A stretch of 64,000 nucleotides of DNA from Candidatus Hydrogenedentota bacterium (GTDB lineage: Bacteria; Hydrogenedentota; Hydrogenedentia; Hydrogenedentales; JAGMZX01). Below, piece by piece: positions 8,269-20,200 of this stretch; position 1 is the stretch's first letter, and each line of letters starts with the position of its first letter. Position numbers and translations under genes: made by a program. The notes beneath the pieces were generated by a model, which was given only the letters and a program-made list of their open reading frames with translations, had not been told where the DNA came from and made no database searches. The DNA lies in assembly GCA_029556545.1 (NCBI GenBank), contig JAKQEQ010000193.1, forward strand, positions 231,449 to 295,448, in the 5' to 3' direction.

Positions 8269-11200
8269 ATGAGGCGAGAAGACCGTCAAACGCTGTGGCG
8301 CGGCCGCCTGCGCCTGTGCGCGTCCGGGCTGGGCGTATTGCTTATCGGAACGTGCTGTCTGATGCTGGCGGCGCGTCCGATTGCGGCGGAGTCGCCGGCG
8401 GAATTGAGCCGGGTGCAGGTCCGTCCCGGAGAAGAGACCGCGAGCCCGTCCCTTTGGGAAGTGGATCGGTTGCGCCGCATCTTGAAGGCGGCGCCACGCA
8501 CTTGTGTCTTCGAGGATAGCCTGACCAGCGCGGCAAATTGGGAATTCACGGGGCTCTGGCATCACCAAATCGACAGTGCGTGCGCCACAGCCGCGCCGGG
8601 CTATAATTCCGAGCCGGGCGCGATTGTCTTCAATGATGAAGCGACGTGTACTTACGAGACGGGGACGCGCGTCTTCGGTTACGCCACAATGAAGGTGGAA
8701 AAGCTGATTCCGGGCGATGCGCTGGCGGCGGTGCTCGTTTTCCATGACAGTCTGGAACTCGAACGGGCGTTTGACGCGGCGTTTGTCGAGATTTCCGCGG
8801 ACGGCGGGCCGTGGACGCCGACGAGTTTCGTGCGCAAGGTCAGCGATACCGCGTGGGGCGAGGAAATCGTCGATATTTCCGAGTACATCAATCCTTCCGC
8901 GCCCAAGTCGATTCGGGTGCGGTTCGGCTTCGACACGTTTGATTCGCAATGGAACGATTACACAGGCTGGTACGTCGACGACGTGAAAATCTGCACGACC
9001 ACCGTTCCGGAAGGGTTCAGCGGCGTCTACATCAACAACGTCTCGATCCAGGAGCGCAATTTCGCGAGTCCGGTGGCTACCTTCTCCGTGACAGTCGACC
9101 CGCCCGCGACCAGTCCCTTTGGTTTGCGTTACAAGACGGTGGACGGCACCGCGACGCTGGCGGACAGCGACTATGAGGAGACCATCGGCACGCTGACCTT
9201 CGCCGTCGGTGACACGCAGAAGGAGATCCAGGTCACCATCATCGGCGATCCGTATCCAGAGGGGGATGAGACGTTCATGGTGGAATTGAGCGACCTTGCG
9301 GGCGGCGGCGGCAAGGTGGTCATCGGGTCGCCCGTGGGTACGTGCACCCTCATCGACGACGATTTTCCGACCACGGTTTTCATTGAAGAGTTCGACACGG
9401 CCGCTCGCTGGGACATGACCGGCAACTGGCATCTGAGCCCGGATAATCACTGTCTTGCCGAAGACGCGTATCGGCCCCCGTCAGCGGTCCATTTCGGCAT
9501 CGAGGCGCGGCTCCTGCCGCCGCCTCCGCCCCCGGTCTTCAGTCTGGTCGAGGACGGCGGTTTCGAGGCCGGAACGCCGAGTGCGGTGTGGACCGAAAGC
9601 TCGACAAATCACGGCACGCCGCTCTGTAATACGACGACCTGCCCCATCACAGGGGATACGGGGCCGCGCACCGGTGATTGGTGGGTGTGGTTTGGGAGAT
9701 CGGTTCCCTCGACGGACGAGGCGAGCGCGATCGAGCAGAGTTTCATTATCCCGAGTTTCGGGACAGCGGAACTCAAGTTTTACGTGAAGATGTTCAGCGA
9801 CACGACGCCGGGCAGTCTGGGTGTGTATCTTGATGCGTCCAAGCTCTTCGAGATCACCGAAGCGGACGCCGCCGGATACACGACGTATCAGGAAGTGATA
9901 ATAGACGTGTCGGCGTTCGCGGACGACTTGGCGCACACGCTACGTTTCGAGGGATTCACCGAGAAGAACGGGGTAACCACGTTCTTCGTGGACGACGTCA
10001 GCCTGATCGCGGGCGGTGGGAGTGAAGGGGAAGGCGAAGGCGAGGGCGAACCCTACATTCAATCATACTGCGCGTACCTGCCGAATTCGTCGGGTTATCT
10101 TGAACTGATCGAGGACGTGCATCTTGCGCCGGCGGTGGACATTCGGTTTACTTGGTTCGACTATGTGGCGATGGAGCCCGTGAATGACCGGTACTTCGTC
10201 GAAATCTCCGACGATGGCGGCGCGACGTGGACAAGCATCTTCAGCAGTACCGAGGCCAAGCCGGATTGGAGCGAAAGTTCCGCGGACATCTCGGCCTACA
10301 GCGGGCGCGCTGTGCGGTTCCGCTTTGGGTTCGAGGCAAACGGCAGTGTTGAAGACCTGGGGTGGATCATCGACCAAGTCCACATCGACTCCGTATTGCT
10401 CCCCGCTGACTATAGCAATGTCTCGATCCTGCCCGCGCAGGCGGAGGAAGGCGGCGGACCGAACGACGAACTATCTCTTGCCGAGGTACGTGTATTCGCG
10501 CCGTTGCTCGCGGCCAGTACCTTCGACTTGCTAGATACCGACGACGATGATGCACTCTCTCGCGCGGAACTTGAGGCCGCGTCAGCCGAAGGAACGGCCG
10601 TGGCCGTCGCGCTGTTGGAGGCTTTTGATACGCTGGATATGGGTGACCGCGATATCACGTTTACGATAACGCTGGACCCGCCCAACACGCGCGAGATCAG
10701 CCTCCGGTACTTCACTTCCGACTTGGCGCCGCCGGATTTGTACACCGCGCTGGCCGGCGCGGATTACGGCGCGACGGACGCGCGCGTGCGCATTCCGGCT
10801 AACACGAGCAGCGCCACCGTCTCCGTGCCGCTCGTCGGCGACCCCTATGCGGAGAAAGACGAACGGTTCCGCATTTCCATCGAGGCCGTTACCGTCAACG
10901 CCATCGTCAGCGGCGGCAGCGCGCTGGGTACGGTGCTCAACGATGACACCATCAGTCTCATCACGATAAATGACATCAGCGTGCTCGAGGACAACGGCGG
11001 CGAATTGGACGCCGAGGGCAAGTTCAGCGCGCGGTTCCGCGTGGATGTGACGCCGCCAAGCAATCAGCCGGTCACGTTGAAGTACCGCACGGTCGAGGGC
11101 ACGGCGCTTCGCAGCATCGACTACCTGCACGCGGAGGGCGCCATCGAGATAGCGGCGGGAGAGGACCGGGCCTTCATTCTTGTCCAAATCAAGGACGACC

Positions 11201-14200
11201 AGTTTCCCGAGGAGGACGAGACGTTCTTTCTTGAGCTGTGCGAACCTTCGATTAACGCCACATTCGGCACGGACGGGGGCGGTCAGCCGCTGGCTACGCT
11301 CCGGGGAATGGCGACAATACTGAACGACGATGACTACGAGATCATTTGGTCCGACGGTTTCGAATTTGTCTCGACGCTTTGGACGCTGAATGGGAATTGG
11401 CACATCCAGGACAGCAGCCAATGCCTGCTGCCGACGCCGGGCTATATCAGTCCCACGAAGGCCTTGGTGTATAACGTGGAGGCGGAATGCGACTACGACG
11501 TGGGCGTCATTCCGTTCGCGGACCTGAACGTGGACCTGCCCATCCCGGCGACGGCGCTCGATCCGCGTTTGATGTGGTCCCAGTTCGTCGATCTGCAGGA
11601 TGCGATCATCTTTGGTCTTGTAGTTCGCGAATACAGCGGGGGCGCGCCGGTGCCGGGTCAGTATGCCGAATTCATACTGAGCCACCCGGAAGGGGAGGAG
11701 ATCGGCGCCTGGCATGAGGAATACATATCGCTGACGAGCTTCATCGGTAAGACGATCCGCATTTCCTTTGCCCTGAATACCTTCGGCGTGGGTGCGAACC
11801 CCGAACCGCCCGAGACTGTCGCCAGCCGCGGCTGGTACCTGGATGACGTCTCGCTGCGTTACATCGACGCCGCGGGCGTGTCGGTGCTGAGCATAGAGGA
11901 CGTGAGCCAGCCCGAGGGGAACATCGGCGCCACGAACGCCGTTGTCCGCGTTAATTTCTCGCCCGCGCCCGCCGATGTTGCGCATCTCCACTATACGACG
12001 CTGGACGGAACTGCCACGGCCGGCGAGGACTACGTGGGCGCCGACGGCGTGCGGGTGGACGTACCCGCGGGCGCGCGGAGTGCGACTATCGAAATCCCCG
12101 TTCTTGGCGACTTTGATGTCGAGCCTACGGAAACGTTTGAGGTAATTGTTTCCGATCCCTCGGATAATCTGTTTGCGCTGTCGAATCGAGGCACGGTTAC
12201 CATCACAAACGACGACTTTCCACAGGGCACGATCTTCGGGACGACTGGCGCGTCCGCGCCCGCGAATCTGGTCCAGGCGAATATTACAAACCCGCTTGAC
12301 GCCACGACCGTGGCCACGTACGACAGCGTGTATTTCTCGGCAGGCGATTTTGCCGGTTATGACTTCAATTCGTTCTTCGCGTGGTCGCCCGGAGACAACC
12401 ACCTGTACGAACTCAACACGTCGACCGGCAACCGGCGCACCTTTGCCGTGATGACGCCGTTTGGCGGCGGCCACATGTGGGCGGGCCTTGCCTGGCATTT
12501 GCAAGAGGGGCGTTTCTACGCGCTCAGCAGCAATGATGTGGATTCCGCCTCGCTGTACTCGATCGGCCAAGGCGAGCTCCAGATTGTGGGTGCCAACGAC
12601 ACCTTCTACTTCCCGATGGACGCGCTGTATCGGAAGTCGCGCACACAGGCGATCTATCTGGCGTCGGAGCTTGCGGGAATTCAGGACATCGACGCGCTCT
12701 ACCTGAGCGTCAAGCAACTGCCGGGCAGCGCACTCGAAAACTGGACTATTCGTCTGAAGCAGACGACGGCTACGCAATTCACGTCCGGACAGCCGTTCGA
12801 TAACAGTGGTTGGACCACCGTCTATCAGAACGATGAACTGGTGCAGCAGTATGGGTGGGTGAAGTTCAGTTTCAGCGCGCCATACACCTACACGGCGGGG
12901 AACAACCTCGTCGTCGAGTTCTCGTACTGCAACGCGAACCAGTCCCATGACGGCTATGTCGATTGGCAAAGCACCTCCACGCCGCGGACGGCGTTCATGG
13001 AGTCCAATCTTGGCGAGAGTTGCGCGGTGGACAATCCGCTGAATTGGACCAACGTGCCGTATACGCGCAACGGCGTGCCGACGATCAAGCTGGGCGCGCT
13101 CATCCAGACGAAGACAGGGGATTTGCCGCCCACGGTGGCGCGGCCCATCGGGCTTGCGATCCACCCGACGACGGGCGCCATCTACACCGTGAGCCGTCCG
13201 ACCGGCACAGGAACCGAAGCCGTGATCGCGCAAATCCGCAAGGATGGCACGACGGTGAGCGCGCCGGTGTCGCTCGGTTTTGATCTGAGCGCGGGCGACC
13301 TCGATTTCGACGACGCAACGGCGAAGCTGTATCTTGCCGCGCACACCAACGTAACGGGCACGCAGGAAACGAGCCTGTTCCAGGTGGACATTGGCGCTTC
13401 GTTTGGCGCCGCCGCGCGCATCGGCCGCATCGGTGCGGGCGCGGCCATGCCGGCGATGGGCATCACGGCGCTGCCGTCGCCCCCGGGCCAAGGCGCGCTA
13501 TTCGACGTTGGCGTACGCACCCTTCCCGGGCTGCGCATCGAGGGCGACCAGGCGGCGACCGCTTTGAGCGTGCCGGGCTTTAACGCGGAACTCATGGCGG
13601 CGGCTTCCGGCGTGGGCGACGTGAACAACGACGGCTATGAGGACTACGCGGTCACCTTCCCGGCCATGACGGCGAAGCGGCCCAATGGCGACATGGTCAC
13701 GGGCGCGGGCGAGACATTCCTGATCTACGGCACGTCGGCGGACGGCCTGCCGCCAGCGCTTCGTGACGGCGTGCTCTCGATAGGGGAGTTCCACCCCAGC
13801 ATCGGGGTGCGTTTCCCAGGCGTGACGGCGGACGAGGCCAGCGGCTTTGCCGTGTCGGGCGTCGGCGACGTGAACGGCGACGGGTTCGACGACTTCGTGG
13901 TTGGCGCGCCGTTCCGGGACGATCCGAGTCGGACGGACCAGGGCTTTGCTTATCTGGTCTACGGTTCGAGTCTCTTGAGCGACATTTTCGATCTCGGTTC
14001 CGGCGTTCGCGCCGAAGTTGTGGCGCTGACCGGCGCGGACCGCAGCAATTGGACGGGATTTAGCGTGCGCGGCGCAGGCGACGTGAACGGCGACGGGTTC
14101 GCGGACTTCCTGGTCGGCGCGCCGGCCTCCGAGCACCCGAGCGGCTCGACCAAGGGCGAGGGCAGGGCGTATCTGGTGTTCGGCGGCGTGAGTCCGCTGG

Positions 14201-17200
14201 GCGACCTTACCGGCACGCTGAACCTGGACAGCCTGGACGGCCAGACCGGCGTCAAGCTGCTTGGGCCTCAGGGAATACTGAACTACTCCGGGATCAGCGT
14301 GAGCGGCGCGGGCGACGTGAACGGCGACGGCTACGACGACATCCTGGTGGGTGGCCATATCCGGCCAAACAACGCCCGGAACGGCGTGGTCTATCTCGTG
14401 TATGGCAAGCCCACGGACGACGGCAGCGGCGGCGCCAACTGGCCGGACGCCATCGAACTCGACACCAGCGCTGACCTGATGATCACCGGCCAGAGCATCG
14501 AATTCGGGACCGGGCGTTCAGTGGCTGGTGCGGGCGACGTGAACGGCGACGGATTCGGGGATATTCTCATCGGAGCGCCGGAAGAGGGGCGGGCGTTCCT
14601 GGTCTTCGGTTCGCGGCCGGGCCCCGCAGGCGCCTATACAACGGCGAATATCGGCGCCGTGCCTGGCGCTGCGCTGCGCGGGGTGGTAATCCACGGCCCG
14701 TTGAGCGGTAAGGCGGGACCTTCCGACGACTTCGGCGTTTCGGTGGCGGGCGCGGGTGACGTGAACGGCGACGGGTTCGCCGATATGTTGATTGGCGCGC
14801 CGAAAGCCGCCGCGCTCGGGAACGGGGACGCCGGGGATGTCTACCTCATTCTCGGCGACGCCGCCGCTGGCACAACCATGTTTGCGAGCGCCATCGCCGC
14901 CGGGCAACTGTATGCGAATGAACTTGATCCCGGCAGTCTGTTCCGACTTGTGGGCGGCGTGGAGGGCGACCTCGCCGGGCGCACGGTATCGTGTGCGGGC
15001 GACGTGAACGGCGACGGTTACAGTGACTTGCTCATTTGCGCCCCAGGGGCCAACCCGCAGGGCGTGTCGAACGCGGGTGAAGTCTACTTGGTTTACGGTG
15101 GCGCGCCGGCCGTGTCTGTGCTTGCGGATGCGGAGGCGACCTACGTGAATTACCTGCGTTCCGGGCTGAAGCTGAGCGCACCGGGCGCGCCCGCGCAGGC
15201 GGTCGATGTGCCCATGCGTCCCGCCGGGACGACCGGTGACGGCGCGCACACGACGCCGCTTTCGCGCTGTGCGATCGGTTTCAAGGGGGGCGGCGCGGGC
15301 GGATCGAACCAGTCGCCGAGCCAACAGGTGGTGACGCTCTATCGCACGCCGGTGCCCGCGCCCGCGACCAACGCGGGATTCACCGCGTCGCGGGTCTACT
15401 GGTACATCGAGTCGACGCGCCTGAACTTCAACGAATCGACGGTGACCTTCTGGTACACGCCGGAAGACGTGATGGGGCTCGACCTCAACAGCTCGGGCAT
15501 TTTCTACTCGCCCACGCGGCCCACCGACGCCACGAATTGGCGGGCCATCAACTCCGAGATGGATGAGACGCGGCGTACGATTACCATCAGTCGCGTACAC
15601 CGCGATGATCTGGGCAACCCGACGGGCGAGACGCTGAACGGCTACTACGCTATCCTGCAGCTTGACCTCAAGTTCGAGCTTGGCACGGAGATTCCGCGCC
15701 CCTTCGGCGTCGAACTCAGTGACATCCCGCAGGGGCCCAAGACGGTAATCCCCGAGGGCGCCGCGTGGTGGCATGACAAGTCCAATCGGCTCTTCGCGGC
15801 CAAGCCCGGGCCCATCCAGATTAAGTGGACCGACACGATGACAACGGACGCGGTCAATTACTGGCCCACGGAGCTTGAAAAGTACCAGGTTCACGTCGCG
15901 GAAACGCTGCCCGTGGACCTGCGCGCGGACGATGCGTTCAAGAGCGCGCGGCTCCTGTTTTCGGAGGAGGCCGTGGGCGCGATTCCGGACGAGGTGCAGA
16001 CGAATCTCGCCTTCTCCGCAACCGGACCGGGGAGGAGCCTCCTGCTGTTGTCCAATGGCGCCGACCCGCGTGGCTTTGACATATTCTTCCTGCGCGTGCA
16101 ATCGATCCTATGGAACACGGACGGATTCCTGTTCGACGGCATCCCCGCCATTATTGGCGAGCAGATACTGCCCGAGTTCGATCATGACCTCGCCTGCGGC
16201 GACCCGCTTGTCTTTTTCGAGAAGGCCCGGGTCAACCCGCACGAGGGCTACTATGACCGCGGCACGCGCACCGGGCCCATTTTCCCGGTAAACCTGGACA
16301 ATCCGAACGACCAGCAGGACGACTTGGTTATCATCTACTACGGCATGGGCAAGGCCATGCTGGATGCACAGCAGGACCAGTTGGGCACAACCAAGAGTTG
16401 CTGGCCCACAACGCCGGTGCGCTACGTGGCCATGTGGCCGAATAACCCGCCCCATCTCGTGATTGCCGTGCCGTCGGACGAGGCGATCCTGCCTGACAAC
16501 GTTTACGTGAATCCGAGCGTGTACGTGCAGAACGACTCGGCCCTTATGGGCTTTAACCCGAACGAGGAACATGCGTTCCGCGACGTGAACAAGATATACG
16601 TGATGCGCGACGACCTGAATCTCGCGTCGACGTCCGAACCCTACGTGCTGGTCGAATACACGGAAGGGGCTACGGGCGCGCCGAACATGCTCGTGTACCA
16701 GGTTGTGCAGGAGTATATCGATGAAGCCAGTAACACTTTCCTGACCTTCGATTACCCCGCCGTCGCCGGCAAACGGCTCAATCCGCCCGAGTCCCTTCAA
16801 TTGCGCGGGGCGTGCGGCGACCTGACCGTGTCGTCGCCATGGCCGCCGGCGGACGCGGCGACGCTCTTCGACAGTCAAGGGAAGAGGAATCCGTCGCCGG
16901 TCTTCCGCGACCGTCTGGACGACCTGTGGGTCTATCGCGCGGGGCATTTTGGCGGCACCGAGACGGTCCAGATGCAGTACTTCTACCGGTCGAAGGGCGA
17001 CTTCTACTTCCCGGTGCAGTACTATCCCGACGGGCCGCCGCCGGAAGGCAGTTGCATCCCGTGGCTCGACATCGCCGCGGGCACGCCCGGCCAGCCGCGC
17101 AAGGTGACCTACACCATTCGTTGGCCGGACGAGGTCGCCACAATGCAGATTGGCCAGACGCTCGCGCAGGCAACTCCGACAAAGATGCATGGCTCGTCAC

Positions 17201-20200
17201 TGAAACAGTGGGACGGCGGCCTCGAAAAGTGGCCCGAAAAGGAAGCGCAGAAAGCCGGCCCGGGCGAGGCGTTCCTGCCGGATATCGCGGGCGCGTGCAG
17301 CGTGTCGGTGCTGTACCAGCAGGGCACGGACTTCGGCCAGGGGCCGCTCGTGCAACTGATCGACTTCGCCGCGCCGCGCCGCGCGCCGCTGTTGAAAGTG
17401 CCTGCTACGATTGAATCAAAACCAGGCGGCGAATACGCCATTTTCACCAAGCTGCCGCCGCAATTGCAGGAGCGGCTGCGCTACCAGCTCTTCGAGCGGG
17501 AACTGGAGTTCCGGGGCATCTTTGTCGAAATCTTCGGCGGGGACGACATCGTGCTGCCGAACGTGATGACCGAGCGGGAGTACTACTTCCTGCGCGATGA
17601 GTTCAACGAAGGCGGCGACACCGACTGGGCCGCGGCCATCGACGAACTGTGGAACAACCAGAACGACCTGATCTTCGTGGACGATGTAAGCCCGCCGCCG
17701 TACGCGATGGCGATGACTTCGGCGTTCGCGGACCACACCGGCTACGTCACCGTGATTACCGGCAACCGCGACACGTGCAGCGGCGTCGTGGACATGAACG
17801 TCTTCCGTGTCGGCTGCCCGCTCTACAAGAGCACCATCAACGTGATCTATCCGCCGTGTCCGTTCGATCAGCAGCTTACCCTGCGTTATACCGGCGATTT
17901 CGCGGGGTCGTCGGACAACTACCTGTTCGAGTGGCGCATCCTTGCGGCTGCTACGCCCAATTTCGAGAACATTCCCGTCGAGCAGTGGGACCTGTTCCCG
18001 ACGCCGCCGCATCCGAATCCGAGTAAGGCGCCGAATCAGGGCGCGGTCGATATCACGATCAAGGGCGCAAACTTGATCACGCTGCGGGACAACGTCGTCC
18101 GGGTGCAATATGAGCGGCTGCTCGACGTCGGCGAGGGCGAAGGCGAGGGCGAGGGCGAAGGCGAAGGCGAGGTGTTCAGCGCTTCGCGGGACGCCGTCCT
18201 CTACGAGGATGCCGCCGGGCAACTCGCCAACGGCCTTGGCCAGTATCTCTACGCGGGCAAGAACGCCGCGGGCAAGACGCGGCGGAGCGTGATCTCGTTC
18301 GACTTGGACGCGATACCGGACGATGCGGTAATTGAGTCCGTTACGCTGCGGTTGCACGTATCCCAGGGCATCGGTGGTCCGCGGCAGGTCGGCATCTACC
18401 GCAGTCTCAAGACGTGGGACGAAGGCCCCTCGACGCCCACGGACGAGGCGATGGGTGCGCCGGTCGAGAACGGGGACGTCACGTGGACAGCCTACAAGTA
18501 CGTGATATTGACGGTGCTCGGGGTTCCCATCCACTTGCCCGAGACGTGGACGGCCCTCGGCGGCGACTTCAACACGTTGTTCCGCGCGATTCAGACGGTC
18601 GACGGCCCCGGTTACTACGAGTGGACCGACGACCGGCTCGTCGAGGACGTGCAGATGTGGCTGGCGCTCGACGAGAGCGGCGACGACCCGCGGCCCAAGG
18701 TGCCGGGTTGGTTTATCGTCGGCCATGAGGCGGAGGCGGGCACGCTCAAGCGCTTCGACAGCAGGCAATCGAGCACGGCGGCCTTCCAGCCGCAGCTTAT
18801 TGTGAAGTATTCCGTTCCCACTCGCGCGGAGAAGGCGGTGGAGTTCCCGTGTGACGTGCTCAGCGGCTATACGGACTGGGCCTTCGCGCCGGGGTGGATC
18901 AAGCGCGTGCTGGGTGAGATCGACCCGTTCCGCCAGCGCACGACGGGCGGGCACATCGCCGGCGCCGAGCGCAAGTACTTCCAATTCCACGACCAGGAGG
19001 TGAACACGGTCGTCAGCATGCTCGAGCAGGCGGGGCCGCGCTACGAGGGCAACATCAGCCTCAACTGCGACGATCTTGATGCGCTCGGGTTGATCCAGAC
19101 CTACGAGACCGTCCTGAGCATGGGACGCGACCTGAGCATCGACGCGCCCACGCCGATTGACTACGCGGGCGCGAACGACGCGTTGCTCCTGGTCACGGGG
19201 CGCATCGGCGACTTGTACATGCTCTTCGCAAACGAGGCCTACGGCGACGCGGCGGACCCGACGATCAGCTTCGGCACGTCCTCGGGCGATTTCGCGAGCG
19301 AGGCGGCCCCGTCAATCCACTGCTTCCAGAACCAGACTGCGTCACTGCTCGAGGAAGAGCTGGTGCTCTTGCGCGGACGCGACGATACGCGCCCGCCCAA
19401 CGTGACCACCGCGCCAATTTATAACCGCTTCTACCCGAATTTCACGAATGACATCACGGGCGGTCAGGTGGCGTACTTCCTGAATTACGGGATCGTGGAT
19501 GTCACGGGTAACGGCGGATCGCCCGACGAGATCGACGCGGCCACCATGTACCCGCAGGGTCACGGCGACGCCTGGGGCCACTACCTCATGGCCGCGAAGT
19601 CGTACTACTACCTCTTCGCGCACCCGCACTACACGTACATTCCGCGATCCGAGTTAGTGAACGTCGGCGCGCAGGCGGTCCAAGTCGATTACTTCGACGA
19701 ACGGAAGTTCGCGAATATCGTCGCGGCCAAAGCGCGCTGCGGCGCCGAGATCGTCAATCTCACGTACCGCTACTACTACACTGCGGACCCGCAGGGGCAG
19801 TGGCAGGGCTACAAGGACACCGATCCCGAGCGGGCGTGGGGTGTTTCCGAGTGGGCGAGCCGCGCGGGCCAGGGCGCCTACTTCGACTGGGTCGTCGGAA
19901 ACGCGCTCCTGCCGCAGGAAGACGTGGACGCCGAGCCGACGATCAACAAGATCGACCGGACCACGGTGATCGAGTTGCGTGAGGTCGCGGGTGCGTTCCA
20001 GGACATCCAGGCGAAGGTGGACCAAGCCGACCTCGGGCTGAACCCGCTAGGGCTCGCAAGGAACGTGGTGCCGTTCGACATCGACCCGAGCCGGATCGAT
20101 GCGGGCGAAACACACTTCGAGCAGATTTACAACCGCGCCGTGAAGGCGATGATGAACGCCATCACAGTTTTCAACCACGCGAACGAGAGTTCGCAGCGGC

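Noticed and set aside
10582-13491. 969-codon minus-strand open frame inside the giant gene (also 706 codons at 20047-22167)
   Set aside because: Antisense shadows of Calx-beta and C-terminal regions with clear plus-strand content; no ribosome-binding site or domain on the minus strand.
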